A stretch of 64,000 nt of DNA from Affinundibacterium seohonense (GTDB lineage Bacteria > Pseudomonadota > Gammaproteobacteria > Burkholderiales > Burkholderiaceae_D): contig NZ_JACOFW010000006.1 of assembly GCF_014284305.1 (NCBI RefSeq), forward strand, positions 1-64,000, in the 5' to 3' direction. Below, one piece after another: positions 9,337 to 19,412 of the stretch; the stretch's first letter is position 1, and the number at the start of each line of letters is the position of its first letter. The notes under the pieces were generated by a model. That model searched no databases, was not told where the DNA came from, and worked only from the letters and a program-made list of their open reading frames with translations. Made by a program: the position numbers and the translations under genes.

Positions 9337-10248
9337 CTATTTTTTAGGGAAATCGACCCGGATAATTGATTCCCCACTAGCAAGTTTTGTCGGAACAGGC
9401 TTGAATGCGTGTCCAAAAACAACTTCAATTGTCAGTGGAATTCTTCCATCGTCGGCACGATTTTTTTCCAATTGTGCAGACAATTTCGCCATCGCATGAC
9501 GTCCCAGTAATCCTGGGCGACGCGAAGTCATTGGGTTACCGCCGAGTGCTTTGAGGTCGGCGAACAATTGCTCAAGCTTGGCGTAGCGCAAAGTAATCCG
9601 CTCGACATCCATGACTGGTGTGGCGAATCCAGCCGCCACCAGCATATCACCAAAGTCGTGCATGTCTACGAAAGGTAGCACGTGTGGGAAATCATCAATC
9701 TCAGAAAACGCCTGCTTTAGCTCAATAAAAGTATCTGGACCAAAACTAGAAAACATCACAATGCCATTTTTCTCCATGACCCGAAACCACTCTCGCAACA
9801 CCAAATCAGGCGTAGGATGCCAATGCAAAGCTAGGTTTGACCATAAGACATCGAACCGATTGGAACGTATCGGTAAGTTGGCGAAATCCGCACAAACCAA
9901 ATCAATTTGACGCTTTTTTTTATTCCCAATCGACAGTATCCGATTGAAAAATGAATCACTCACCCCATTAGCAACGACTTCACTGCGAGGTGCCTGCAAC
10001 AAAGCGGCATAAGACCCATCAAGGCCGACTATGGAGCTTGCGTCGGGAAACCGTTCGGACAGCCTTAGCAAATCCACACCAACACCACAGCCAATATCGA
10101 GCACATGGTTGGCATCAATTTTAATTAAGTCGAGTTTCTCAGCCATTCTATTGGCAATCTCTCTCAACAGAAACTGCCCACCCTCAACACGGGTTGGCGA
10201 TGCAAACAAACGGCGGACTTGATTCAAGCTGATAGGTGCGCTTTGCAT
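9337..10248 (-). CDS. BioC-like SAM-dependent methyltransferase
   Basis: This 303-residue class I methyltransferase has motif I VLDIGCGVGVDLLRL near residue 50, the acidic loop IVGLDGSY, motif DLVCADFANLPIRSNRFDVLWSNLALHW, and a post-domain tail typical of BioC-type enzymes (VMEKNGIVMFSSFGPDTF, then RYAKLEQLFADLKALGGNP). BioC methylates malonyl-ACP to start biotin synthesis. No bio gene lies nearby, so the substrate is uncertain. It is transcribed divergently from comF, an arrangement common in Burkholderiales. Confidence 0.75.
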   Translation of the reverse strand: MQSAPISLNQVRRLFASPTRVEGGQFLLREIANRMAEKLDLIKIDANHVLDIGCGVGVDLLRLSERFPDASSIVGLDGSYAALLQAPRSEVVANGVSDSFFNRILSIGNKKKRQIDLVCADFANLPIRSNRFDVLWSNLALHWHPTPDLVLREWFRVMEKNGIVMFSSFGPDTFIELKQAFSEIDDFPHVLPFVDMHDFGDMLVAAGFATPVMDVERITLRYAKLEQLFADLKALGGNPMTSRRPGLLGRHAMAKLSAQLEKNRADDGRIPLTIEVVFGHAFKPVPTKLASGESIIRVDFPKK

Positions 10249-10352
10249 AGGTGTCGGCTTAGTAATTAAAAATAATGCGGTGTAAAAATTTGAATTAAGA
10301 TAGGCTAAATGATAACTTCCAACAATTTATGATCAACCTTAGTTAACAAGTC

Positions 10353-11063
10353 ATGCAAAGTCTGCCTCAGCTTCTCCTTCCAAACCACTGTGCGCTTTGC
10401 CAACAAACTTCTGAGCGAGGAATTTGCAAGGAGTGCGAGGTGGACTATTTTTCTAGGAGTATTCGACGTTGTGATCAATGCGGCATTCCGCTCTATTCCA
10501 AGATTGACTCAGCATGTGGCAATTGTATAAAAACGCCACCTTTTTTTGATGCGACTTTCGTCAGTTGCAATTATAGCGCCCCTATCGACAGCCTCGTTTT
10601 AGGTCTCAAATTTGGCCACCAGCTGCACATGGCAACCCTGATCGCCGGGTTCTTGGAAGAAACGATCCAGAATAACTTAAAACACATGCCGACAAACCCT
10701 GCCATTTTTTGCCCAGTACCACTTAGCCGGCAACGCCTGATCACTCGCGGCTTCAATCAATCCTTAGAAATCGCCAGACCAATCAACTTGCCAGATGGCG
10801 GCATTTTAATCCCAGATTTAATTTGGCGTTTAAAAAACACTTTGCAGCAAAGCAGCTTACATCCCGATGATAGGCAACGCAATGTACGGGGCGCGTTCTT
10901 CACCAATCCTGCACTTGCCCACCAGATTCAAGGTCAACATCTCGCTGTGATCGATGATGTCATCACCACAGGAACGACCCTCAATGCAATTGCAAAATTA
11001 TTGAAACAAGCTGGTGCAGTGCGCGTTACCAATTTTGTCTTTGCCAGAACGACTTGGCACTAA
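10353..11063 (+). CDS. ComF family phosphoribosyltransferase-like protein
   Basis: This 236-residue protein starts with a zinc-ribbon-like region containing CALCQ, CKEC, CDQCGIP and CGNC cysteine pairs (residues 10-60). A type I phosphoribosyltransferase domain follows, with ARPINL-type core strands and the PRPP-binding loop LAVIDDVITTGTTLNAI near residue 195. ComF proteins are linked to DNA uptake and related processes, but the reaction is not established. QSLPQLLLPNHCALC at the N-terminus is typical. No clear ribosome site precedes the ATG. Confidence 0.88.
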   Translation: MQSLPQLLLPNHCALCQQTSERGICKECEVDYFSRSIRRCDQCGIPLYSKIDSACGNCIKTPPFFDATFVSCNYSAPIDSLVLGLKFGHQLHMATLIAGFLEETIQNNLKHMPTNPAIFCPVPLSRQRLITRGFNQSLEIARPINLPDGGILIPDLIWRLKNTLQQSSLHPDDRQRNVRGAFFTNPALAHQIQGQHLAVIDDVITTGTTLNAIAKLLKQAGAVRVTNFVFARTTWH

Positions 11064-11138
11064 ACCGAACCTGACAATTCGCTTCACAGACCAAGTTTGC
11101 GCTATCATGCGCATACTAAATTTAGTGAAGGAATCACC

Positions 11139-11609
11139 TTGTTTAATGTTGTTTTAGTCGAGCCAGAAATCCCACCAAATACTGGAAATATTATTCGTCT
11201 CTGTGCCAATGCCGGTGTGCAACTCCACCTGATTGAGCCATTGGGTTTCCCTTTAGAAGATAGCAAACTTAAGCGGGCAGGACTGGATTACCACGAATAC
11301 GCGCAAATGAAAGTTCATAAAAACTGGGAAGCTTTTCTTGCGACAGAACAGCCCGCCGCTGACCGTCTTTTCGCCATGACAACACATGGATCGACAACAT
11401 TCGCCAAGCTGGCATTTCAAGCAGGTGATTACTTCGTCTTTGGATCCGAAACTCGTGGTTTAGCACCTGACTTGCGTGCATCTTTTCCCCTTAGTCAGCG
11501 TATCAGGCTGCCAATGCGTCCAGACAATCGTAGTTTAAATCTTTCCAATACCGTGGCAATTGTTGTATATGAGGCATGGCGCCAAAATGATTTTTTAGGT
11601 GGTCTCTGA
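11139..11609 (+). CDS. trmL: tRNA (cytidine(34)-2'-O)-methyltransferase
   Basis: This SPOUT-fold methyltransferase modifies the wobble base of certain leucine tRNAs. The start is placed at TTG 11139 because GAAGGAA sits six bases upstream and the protein then opens with the family sequence FNVVLVEPEIPPNTGN; an in-frame TTG at 11097 would add 14 atypical residues. Family motifs are NIIRLCANAG, FGSETRGLA and RIRLPMRPDNRSLNLSN near the C-terminus, where the SAM-binding knot forms. The length of about 156 residues is normal. Confidence 0.92.
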   Translation: MFNVVLVEPEIPPNTGNIIRLCANAGVQLHLIEPLGFPLEDSKLKRAGLDYHEYAQMKVHKNWEAFLATEQPAADRLFAMTTHGSTTFAKLAFQAGDYFVFGSETRGLAPDLRASFPLSQRIRLPMRPDNRSLNLSNTVAIVVYEAWRQNDFLGGL

Positions 11610-11711
11610 TAGCAGAAATGACGATTCGTCTCTAAGACCACGGAGGTGCTGCGACAAAATGAAAATGATGCAAACTCATCAACCATCACCATCTCTATTT
11701 TGACGTCTAAA

Positions 11712-12136
11712 TTAATCCTGACGTTTAGCTGAAGCGGCATTACACACAATCAAATATTCGCGTGCATCATGTAGTGTTTCCATCACGCTTGCGGTATTAA
11801 ATGGCTTTTAAATGTAGCCGCTCGCACCAAGACTTGATGCCTGCTCAACGATACCATCTTCCTCCGCACTGGAAGCCTTCGACAACATTGATGATGGACA
11901 GATGACTTGATTTTCGCAAAAGCGTCAAGTCCATTTAATGTCATCATCACGGCGTGCAATAACACGATATCCGGCCGCTGCTTTTCACACTTCGCGACAC
12001 CGGTTTCACCATCAGTAGCCTCACCGGCGCTTGCTTGCACATCTATTTCTCTCTCTTTGTTCTTTCGACATCGAAAAGCAAGCCCCATCCTTGATTCCAC
12101 GTGCACCTTGTTCAGATATTGCAACCAAGGTTTCAA
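11712..12136 (-). pseudogene. Decayed CheY-like response regulator
   Basis: The minus strand holds a receiver-domain remnant split by a frameshift and a stop. The upstream part reads GEATDGETGVAKC, then RPDIVLLHAVMMTLNGLDAF, like a receiver core in which the phospho-accepting Asp of LLD is replaced by His. The reading then shifts frame to MLSKASSAEEDGIVEQA, SLGASGYI, an in-frame TAA, and KPFNTASVMETLHDAREYL, which supplies the Thr/Ser-Lys end of a receiver. The N-terminal Asp pair is not visible. No working product is expected. The rest of the 11610-12404 gap shows no other gene. Confidence 0.75.
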
Positions 12137-12339
12137 CTTATTTCAAAGCGAATAAACAACGACATATGTCAAAAAACATCGCTATCACAACTAAAAATCG
12201 CGACTTTTTGAGATCCTTCAACATCGCCAGACACAAGAGTTCAGATTTCCTTCAATATATTCCTAAACTACAACATGTCTGTTGATTTATGCAGCAAGTC
12301 GATTTAGAAGCGTGCTAAGCTCTATCTACAAAGCAACAT

Positions 12340-12351
12340 GAATACGTATTC
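12340..12351. promoter_or_regulatory. 12-bp perfect palindrome ahead of the chemotaxis operon
   Basis: GAATACGTATTC is a perfect palindrome 54 bases upstream of the first MCP gene. It could be an operator, but no regulator is known and short palindromes also arise by chance. Confidence 0.25.
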
Positions 12352-12404
12352 TATGGTTAAGATGTTTACATTTATTTTCAGCATCAATCAGGAAGAATAG
12401 AAAA

Positions 12405-13604
12405 ATGCGTTCAGCCAGAACTTCATGTAAACCGATACTGGTAATTGGCAAGCTTGATCTCGAATTGCTAATGCCATTAGCATTAGTCATGTTCGCCCTA
12501 CTACCCATTTTTTCAAAACCTGGGCCTCTAGAATTAATTTCGTTTGTCGGTGTTAGTCTCAGCGCTTACGCTTGGAAAAAAATATCCCGTCAGGAGCCTA
12601 ATACACCGCCGCCACAAGCACAAACTGAAGTGGTGCAAGCCAGAGAAATTGTGGTGACTAGGTATACCCCAAGTGCGAATGAAACAGATTTTTTTCAGGG
12701 TGTTTTACCGGTCTGGCAAAACCATGTGATCTCAGTCAAAAACAAAACTGAAACTGCAGTCGCCCAATTAATCGACAGCTTCAGCTCGATAATCAGCCAA
12801 TTTGACGCGGCTGGATTCGCAGCACAAAACGCTGAAAGTGAATCGGCCAATCACACAGCCACCATGCATTTACTCAATCTATGCCGCGATGAATTACAAC
12901 CTGTAATCGAGCATCTAGAAGCGATGATTGACAACAAAAATGATTTACTAGAGGCCATCAGTGGCTTGGCGACTTCCACAGCTGACTTAAAAGACATGGC
13001 GCACAGCGTGGCGACGATTGCAGCACAGACCAATTTACTCGCCATCAATGCATCCATCGAAGCCGCCCGCGCTGGTGTGCATGGTCGAGGTTTCGCGGTG
13101 GTTGCAGGTGAAGTACGCCGCTTGTCACTTATGTCATCCGAAACAGGACAAACAATTACCACACGCGTCAACGACATTACCAGCGTGGTGAAAGAAACTC
13201 TCAAAGCCGCAAAAAAAGCCAACGACCACGATCGAGACATTTTGCTGCGCTCAGGAAATGTAGTCAAAACCGTACTGGGTCATGTGCAAGACCTCGGAAA
13301 TGCGGCAGAAATAATGCGCAGCCAAGGTGAAGTGATACGCAATGACGTGGAAAGCTTACTGATCACATTGCAATACCAAGATCGTGTCAGTCAAATGCTC
13401 AATGTATTGGATCGGGATATCAACAAGCTATTGGTAATCATTAATGAGAACCGCGGCATCCCAACAACTGCCGAATGGTTAAACGATTTAGAAAAGTATT
13501 ACACCATGGATGATCAACATTTCAACCATGATCAGACGCGAACCAATGCAAATCCGGCAGCCAATGCAGCCGATGGTAATAATTCCGAAATCACATTCTT
13601 TTAA
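12405..13604 (+). CDS. Short methyl-accepting chemotaxis-type protein
   Basis: This 399-residue protein has an N-terminal hydrophobic segment (about residues 18-55: [16 protein letters not shown] and [16 protein letters not shown]), suggesting two closely spaced membrane helices with almost no periplasmic part. A helical signalling domain follows, with the hairpin tip [19 protein letters not shown] and [15 protein letters not shown] near residues 205-245. No ligand-binding domain is seen. It is the first gene of the operon leading to cheY, cheA and cheB. The input may be intracellular or come through a partner, which is inference. Confidence 0.88.
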   Translation: MRSARTSCKPILVIGKLDLELLMPLALVMFALLPIFSKPGPLELISFVGVSLSAYAWKKISRQEPNTPPPQAQTEVVQAREIVVTRYTPSANETDFFQGVLPVWQNHVISVKNKTETAVAQLIDSFSSIISQFDAAGFAAQNAESESANHTATMHLLNLCRDELQPVIEHLEAMIDNKNDLLEAISGLATSTADLKDMAHSVATIAAQTNLLAINASIEAARAGVHGRGFAVVAGEVRRLSLMSSETGQTITTRVNDITSVVKETLKAAKKANDHDRDILLRSGNVVKTVLGHVQDLGNAAEIMRSQGEVIRNDVESLLITLQYQDRVSQMLNVLDRDINKLLVIINENRGIPTTAEWLNDLEKYYTMDDQHFNHDQTRTNANPAANAADGNNSEITFF

Positions 13605-13650
13605 ATACGTCAGTACCAGTTCCAAAAACACTCAATAGCCGAGGTTAAAC

Positions 13651-14019
13651 ATGTCAAAAACAGTAATGGTGGTTGATGATTCAGCGTCCGTCAGGCAAGT
13701 CGTCGGCTTAGCACTTCGTGGTGCGGGCTACATCGTGATCGAAGGAGTCGATGGCCAGGATGCGCTAGGCAAATTGAATGGGCAAAAAGTCCATTTAATT
13801 ATTTCTGACGTCAATATGCCTGTAATGGACGGCATCACCTTTGTACAAGAAGTCAAAAAACTTCCTATGTACAAATTTACCCCGATCATCATGTTGACGA
13901 CTGAATCACAAGAAGGCAAAAAACTGCAAGGACAAGCAGCTGGTGCCAAGGCGTGGGTGGTCAAACCATTTCAGCCAGCACAAATGTTGGCCGCAGTTTC
14001 CAAACTCATCTTACCGTAG
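13651..14019 (+). CDS. cheY: CheY-type single-domain response regulator
   Basis: This 122-residue receiver domain has the acidic pair VMVVDDSASVRQ at the N-terminus, the phospho-accepting Asp in LIISDVNMPVMDG near residue 52, the conserved Thr in IIMLTTES and Lys in WVVKPFQP. There is no output domain. It lies between the MCP gene and the STAS gene, and GAGGTTAAAC precedes the ATG. The likely role is to be phosphorylated by the CheA encoded downstream and carry the signal to a motor or another target. Confidence 0.93.
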   Translation: MSKTVMVVDDSASVRQVVGLALRGAGYIVIEGVDGQDALGKLNGQKVHLIISDVNMPVMDGITFVQEVKKLPMYKFTPIIMLTTESQEGKKLQGQAAGAKAWVVKPFQPAQMLAAVSKLILP

Positions 14020-14028
14020 AGGTATATC

Positions 14029-14310
14029 GTGCATTCACAATCTATTACAGGTGAACTGACAATCTACACGGCGGCATCCGAAAAACAGCATTTACAAGAA
14101 TTTTTAGAGACCGGTGATGATTTGGAAGTGAATCTATCACAGGTCGCTGAAATGGATAGCGCGGGCTTACAAGTACTCATTTTGATGAAACAGGAAGCAC
14201 TCCGACGCAATAAAAAACTGCGTTACACCATGCATAGCAAAGCAGTATTAGAAGTCTTAGAAATGTGCAATATGACAGCAACGTTTGGTGACCAAGTTAT
14301 TTTGACTTGA
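14029..14310 (+). CDS. STAS domain protein
   Basis: This 93-residue protein has the fold signature of anti-sigma-factor antagonists: GELTIYTAASEKQ, then LEVNLSQVAEMDSAGLQVL with the conserved Ser of the DSAG motif that is normally phosphorylated, and a helix ALRRNKKLRYT. The start is GTG with GAGGTATATC upstream. Its place between cheY and cheA suggests a regulatory partner in the same pathway. No cognate anti-sigma kinase is seen in the window. Confidence 0.88.
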   Translation: MHSQSITGELTIYTAASEKQHLQEFLETGDDLEVNLSQVAEMDSAGLQVLILMKQEALRRNKKLRYTMHSKAVLEVLEMCNMTATFGDQVILT

Positions 14311-14331
14311 GTAAATCGCGGGAGATTTCGT

Positions 14332-16536
14332 ATGAGTTTTGAAGATGAAATGAGGGCTGCGCTAGATACCTTTGTAGTCGAAAGCCGCGAATTACTACAA
14401 GACATGGAAGACGGTTTATTAGGTCTGGAACATGACGATAATCCGCATGACGCAATCGGTGCAATCTTTCGTGCAGCCCATACCATCAAAGGTTCTGCGG
14501 GCTTGTTTGGTTTAGACCATATTGTTCATTTCACCCACCTGGTGGAGAGCATACTGGACATGTTACGCAATGAAGAAATTGCGGTTTCCTCAGACTTAAT
14601 TGCGGTTCTGCTGCCCTGCCGCGATCACATTAGCAACCTCATTGACGGTGTCGCTTCTGGCCATATTGAAGGAACCGCTGAACAACTTTCTGCGAGTACT
14701 GCCTTACATGAACAGCTGAGCAAATTCGCTCATGCTAGCTCGTCAGATCAACGCTCAGACATTGCTCAACAACACGAACAACATGCGCAATCCTCTGGCG
14801 GCGGTTTAGTCGACTCGGGAAACTGGTATTTATCGCTTCGCTTCGGATCTGATTGTCTGCGTAACGGCATGGATCCATTGTCATTTATTCGCTACCTGAG
14901 CACTTTGGGCGATGTCATTAATCTTATAACCATTACCGACAACATTCCCCAGTTGGATCAGATGGATGCAGAAAGTTGTTACCTTGGATTTGAAGTCGTC
15001 CTCAAAAGTAGTGCGAGCAAAGAAGCCATTGAAAACGTTTTTGAATTTGTGCGCGAAGATAGTGTTATTCGTATCGTACCGCCGCGTAGCAAAATTGATG
15101 AGTACATCGACATTATCAACAACTTACCAAATGACGATGAATTACTCGGAGAAATTTTAATTAAAAGTGGCGTGCTAACGAAGCATGAGTTGGAAGAGTG
15201 TTTGAATTTACAAAAGCAGCGTCAAGGCATCACGCGCGGAGAAACCAATGAGTCGCCGATCGGAGAAATTCTGGTCAAGCAAGAGATGCTGCAAGAACCC
15301 ATCTTAAATGCCGCACTTCACAAACAACAGCAAGTTAAAGATAACAAAGCAAGAGAAAAACAAAACATTCGTGTTGATGCCGAAAGACTCGATAGATTGA
15401 TTGATCTGGTTGGTGAGTTAGTCATCGCAGGAGCCGGCGCTAATTTACGGGCAACAAAATCAAATGATGTCGCACTACTCGAATCAACCAGTGAAGTCAT
15501 GCGATTGGTAGAAGAAGTTCGCGATAGCGCATTGCAATTAAGAATGGTTCCCATCGGTACGACATTTAGTCGCTTCCAGCGCGTGGTTCGCGATGTCAGC
15601 ATCGAACTTGGTAAAGATATTCTGCTTGAGATTTCGGGTGGGGAGACCGAGGTTGACAAATCTGTCGTCGATAAAATTGGCGATCCATTGATGCATCTTG
15701 TTCGTAACTCTATGGATCACGGCATTGAAAGTGCCTCGATCAGAATCGCGCGCGGCAAACCAGCCCAGGGAACTTTACGGCTCAATGCTTATCACGAATC
15801 TGGCAGTATTGTGATTGAAGTCAGCGATGATGGCGGAGGGTTAAATCGCGACAAAATTTTGGCGAAAGCCATTGAAAAAGGCTTGGTTTCAGAAGGAACA
15901 GCATTAAGCGATAAAGAAATTTATGCCTTAATTTTCGAACCTGGTTTTTCAACCGCAGATCAGATCTCAAATCTTTCAGGTCGTGGTGTTGGCATGGATG
16001 TTGTCAAACGCAATGTCACGTCGCTACGAGGCAGTATCGACATCGATAGTGAAATCGGTGTAGGTGCAACCATGCGCATCCGCATGCCGCTTACTTTAGC
16101 AATTATTGATGGTTTCTTAGTGGGTGTAGGTAAATCTTCCTTTGTCATCCCACTTGACCAAGTAGTGGAGTGTGTCGAACTACCTAAAGAGTGCGCGGAT
16201 CGTGATTTTATGGACCTGCGCGGTGAAGTGTTACCGTTTATTCGTCTACGAAAAATGTTTGAAATTGAGGGCGAGGAACCACGCCGTCAAAATGTCGTGG
16301 TTATCAGCAATGGCACGAATAAAACTGGCTTAGTAGTTGATCGACTGATGGGCGAATTTCAAACCGTCATTAAGCCTCTAGGGAAGTTATTCGGCCATCT
16401 GCAAGGTATCGGTGGTTCCACCATTTTAGGCAGTGGCGAAGTCGCCTTAATTTTAAGTGTGACGAGTATGACGCAACACTATTCAAGAATGGAGCAGAAA
16501 CGACTACTTGCAGTGCCGCAGAATTCCAGTAGGTAA
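14332..16536 (+). CDS. cheA: Chemotaxis histidine kinase CheA with unusual central region
   Basis: This 734-residue kinase begins with an HPt domain (residues 1-110, phospho-acceptor His in AAHTIKGSAGLFG). A nonstandard middle replaces the usual P2: residues 165-255 form an unassigned alpha/beta region, and residues 270-335 contain two repeats, LGEILIKSGVLTKHELEE and IGEILVKQEMLQEPILNAAL, resembling the N-terminal motif of type II secretion ATPases. The dimerisation region (RVDAERLDRLIDLVGELVI), the HATPase (LVRNSMDHGIE, DDGGGLN, GRGVGMDVV) and a C-terminal CheW-like domain follow. GGGAG precedes the ATG. Confidence 0.95.
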   Translation: MSFEDEMRAALDTFVVESRELLQDMEDGLLGLEHDDNPHDAIGAIFRAAHTIKGSAGLFGLDHIVHFTHLVESILDMLRNEEIAVSSDLIAVLLPCRDHISNLIDGVASGHIEGTAEQLSASTALHEQLSKFAHASSSDQRSDIAQQHEQHAQSSGGGLVDSGNWYLSLRFGSDCLRNGMDPLSFIRYLSTLGDVINLITITDNIPQLDQMDAESCYLGFEVVLKSSASKEAIENVFEFVREDSVIRIVPPRSKIDEYIDIINNLPNDDELLGEILIKSGVLTKHELEECLNLQKQRQGITRGETNESPIGEILVKQEMLQEPILNAALHKQQQVKDNKAREKQNIRVDAERLDRLIDLVGELVIAGAGANLRATKSNDVALLESTSEVMRLVEEVRDSALQLRMVPIGTTFSRFQRVVRDVSIELGKDILLEISGGETEVDKSVVDKIGDPLMHLVRNSMDHGIESASIRIARGKPAQGTLRLNAYHESGSIVIEVSDDGGGLNRDKILAKAIEKGLVSEGTALSDKEIYALIFEPGFSTADQISNLSGRGVGMDVVKRNVTSLRGSIDIDSEIGVGATMRIRMPLTLAIIDGFLVGVGKSSFVIPLDQVVECVELPKECADRDFMDLRGEVLPFIRLRKMFEIEGEEPRRQNVVVISNGTNKTGLVVDRLMGEFQTVIKPLGKLFGHLQGIGGSTILGSGEVALILSVTSMTQHYSRMEQKRLLAVPQNSSR

Positions 16537-16727
16537 AAAAATCATGCAATCAAAATCAATTGATGCGATGCGATTTCCATGCATGAATGGATTTAAATTA
16601 ATTTGATTTGATTTATCACTAGCAATATTGATTTTTCAAGCTGCAATCGATAGAGACAAAATCAATATGAATAACCGAATTTCGTTACTTTCATTAGAAG
16701 CGCTCACACTATTTTAGGGGATATGAA

Positions 16728-18830
16728 ATGAGTCAAGTCAATACATCTTGGATTTCAAAACTGGTCAGTGGTGCGCAACTTGAGGCGCAGGCCACTGAGC
16801 TGGCAGCACTACGAAAACAGATCGCTGAATTATCACAAGAATTAAAAGTCCGGTCTGACATCATGGATCTCACTAGCATCGTCTCATTTGCAGATCTGAA
16901 AGGTGATATCGTCACGGTCAATGATAAATTCACCGAAGTATCAAAATATAGCCGCGATGAACTGATAGGCAGACCACACAACACTACCCGTCATCCTGAT
17001 ATGTCCAAAGAGACGTTTAAGCAGGTTTGGTCGACCATAGGACGCGGCGGTACATTTCGCGGGGTGATCAAAAATCGTGCGAAAGACGGCACGCCTTACT
17101 ACGTCGATGCAGTCATCGCACCATTCTTAGGTGAAAACGGAAAGCCGACAAAATACTTAGGCGTGCGCTATGACATCACGGTACAGGAACTCGAACGTCA
17201 AAATGCCAAGGGCGTATTAGATGCAATTGATGAATCTTATGGCTATATCGAGTTTGACCTCGGTGGCAACGTTCTACAAGCAAACAAAAATTTCCTGGCA
17301 TTGGTCGAATATCACCTCGATGAAATAAAGGGAAAGCACCATCGTACCTTCGTCGATCCATCGCAATCCAATTTGCCCGAGTACGCCCAATTTTGGGCGG
17401 ATCTCAATGCTGGCAAAGCACAAAGTAACGTATTTAAACGGATTACCAAATCACGTAAAGAAATCTGGATACAAGCGGTTTATGCTCCCGTCAAAGATGA
17501 GATGGGACGGATCTTCAAAATCGTGAAAATTGCCACCGATGTCACTGCGCAAATAAATGCCGCAAATATGCTCAAAGAAGCCGTCGAGCAGGCGCAAAAA
17601 GTTACTTCGGCAGCAAAAGATGGCGACCTCAGTCAACGTATTCCACTAGATGGTAAAACAGGGCCGATTCTTGCGCTTTGTTCTGGCGTCAACTCTTTGA
17701 TGGAAACTACCTCGATTATCTTCAATGATGTCAGTCGGGTACTGGAGTCATTTGCCGAAGGTGATCTGTCACAACGCATAGAACGTGAATACACTGGAAT
17801 GTTTGACGACGTTAAAAAGAATGCCAACTCAGCTAGTGAAAAATTAACACAAACGATCGAGGACATTGCACGCATATTCGGCGGCTTAGCAACCGGCGAT
17901 CTAGGACAACGGATTACACGCGACGCGCCGGGAATGTTTAACCAAGTCAAAGAAGATGCAAATACTGCTTGCGAAAAACTGGCGACCATCGTAGGCGAAG
18001 TGCGCAACGCGACAGATGCATTATCGAATGCGTCAGAACAGGTCAGTGCCACTTCACAAGCACTATCACAAGCGGCTAGTGAGCAAGCGGCCAGCGTAGA
18101 GGAAACTAGCGCCAGCATCGAACAAATGGCTGCGGGAATTAATCAAAACGCAGAAAATGCCAAAGTCACTGATGGCATTGCAGGTAAGGCATCCAAAGAA
18201 GCCATTGAGGGTGGTGGTGCAGTCAAACAAACGGTGTCTGCGATGAAAGAGATCGCATCGAAAATCGGCATCATTGATGACATCGCTTATCAAACCAATA
18301 TGCTCGCGCTCAATGCTGCGATTGAAGCAGCGCGCGCTGGCGAGCATGGCAAAGGATTTGCCGTCGTGGCAGCGGAAGTTCGTAAATTGGCTGAGCGTAG
18401 CCAAGTTGCGGCTAAAGAGATTGGTGATCTGGCCAGCGGTAGCGTTAAGACGGCTGAACGTGCGGGTGATCTGATAGATGAAATTGTTCCCGGCATTGGC
18501 CGCACCTCTGACCTGGTGCAAGAAATTGCCGCAGCATCACAAGAACAATCCGCTGGTGTTGGACAAATCAATACCGCGATGAATCAAATGAATCAAATCA
18601 CGCAACAAAATGCATCGTCAAGTGAAGAGCTGGCAGCAACCGCTGAAGAGATGACAAGTCAAGCTGAGCAATTAATTGAATTGGTCAGTTTCTTTCACCT
18701 CGGACAAAGTACAAAGTCTTCTAGTTCAACACAAACTAATGAACGCAGTGTTGTTCGCGGCACCCCCAAACGAGCCAAACCAAATTTTGGCAGCAGTAGT
18801 GTCGACGAAGCAAAATTTGAAAGGTTTTAG
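16728..18830 (+). CDS. Cytoplasmic PAS-PAS methyl-accepting chemotaxis protein
   Basis: This 700-residue receptor lacks membrane helices. It has an N-terminal coiled coil, then two PAS domains (about residues 45-155 and 165-275) of the Aer type; the first contains [19 protein letters not shown] and TTRHPDM. HAMP-like repeats GDLSQRI and GDLGQRI follow (residues 295-430), then the signalling domain with [19 protein letters not shown] and [18 protein letters not shown] near residue 525. The PAS domains suggest sensing of redox state, oxygen or a small ligand inside the cell. No C-terminal receptor-tethering pentapeptide was seen. Confidence 0.93.
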   Translation: MSQVNTSWISKLVSGAQLEAQATELAALRKQIAELSQELKVRSDIMDLTSIVSFADLKGDIVTVNDKFTEVSKYSRDELIGRPHNTTRHPDMSKETFKQVWSTIGRGGTFRGVIKNRAKDGTPYYVDAVIAPFLGENGKPTKYLGVRYDITVQELERQNAKGVLDAIDESYGYIEFDLGGNVLQANKNFLALVEYHLDEIKGKHHRTFVDPSQSNLPEYAQFWADLNAGKAQSNVFKRITKSRKEIWIQAVYAPVKDEMGRIFKIVKIATDVTAQINAANMLKEAVEQAQKVTSAAKDGDLSQRIPLDGKTGPILALCSGVNSLMETTSIIFNDVSRVLESFAEGDLSQRIEREYTGMFDDVKKNANSASEKLTQTIEDIARIFGGLATGDLGQRITRDAPGMFNQVKEDANTACEKLATIVGEVRNATDALSNASEQVSATSQALSQAASEQAASVEETSASIEQMAAGINQNAENAKVTDGIAGKASKEAIEGGGAVKQTVSAMKEIASKIGIIDDIAYQTNMLALNAAIEAARAGEHGKGFAVVAAEVRKLAERSQVAAKEIGDLASGSVKTAERAGDLIDEIVPGIGRTSDLVQEIAAASQEQSAGVGQINTAMNQMNQITQQNASSSEELAATAEEMTSQAEQLIELVSFFHLGQSTKSSSSTQTNERSVVRGTPKRAKPNFGSSSVDEAKFERF

Positions 18831-18839
18831 GAGAGCGGT

Positions 18840-19412
18840 ATGAATGCAATCAGCACAGCGAACAACGGCGCTCTGACTAGCAGTAAAGACAAGCCATCAT
18901 CCGAATCAGCGCAGTTCCTCACCTTTGTACTTGGAGGAGAAGTCTTTGCACTCGGCATATTAAATATTAAAGAAATTATTCAGTATGGAGATTTAACGGA
19001 AGTACCGATGATGCCGAACTTTATCCGAGGGGTCATTAATCTGCGTGGTCGTGTCGTACCTGTAGTCGATTTAACCGCACGATTTAATCGTGGCACCACC
19101 AGTATTTCTCGTCGCACCAGCATCGTGATTATTGAAATGGAACAAAGTGATCAAGCAGATGCACAGAGTATTGGTATCGTCGTTGACGCCGTCAATGAGG
19201 TGATTGAAATTGCCAGCGCGGATATTGAACCACCACCCTCTTTCGGTGCCAAAATCCGACCGGACTTTATCAGTGGGATGGCGAAAAAAGATGGTCGATT
19301 CATTATTGTGCTGAACTTAGACCGGGTACTTTCTGTGGATGAAATGCTCGCACTCGGACAATCGATTACACCTGCGCTGACGAACTCCACTGAGTCGGAG
19401 CATGAACACTAA
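18840..19412 (+). CDS. cheW: Chemotaxis coupling protein CheW
   Basis: CheW links receptors to CheA. The 190-residue protein contains FLTFVLGGEVFALGILNIKE, MMPNFIRGVINLRGRVVPVVDL and GIVVDAVNEVIEI, all characteristic of the SH3-like CheW fold, with extra tails of about 25 residues at each end. GGAGAGCGGT precedes the ATG ten bases after the MCP stop, and the gene overlaps cheR by 11 bases, so the three are probably translated together. Confidence 0.95.
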   Translation: MNAISTANNGALTSSKDKPSSESAQFLTFVLGGEVFALGILNIKEIIQYGDLTEVPMMPNFIRGVINLRGRVVPVVDLTARFNRGTTSISRRTSIVIIEMEQSDQADAQSIGIVVDAVNEVIEIASADIEPPPSFGAKIRPDFISGMAKKDGRFIIVLNLDRVLSVDEMLALGQSITPALTNSTESEHEH

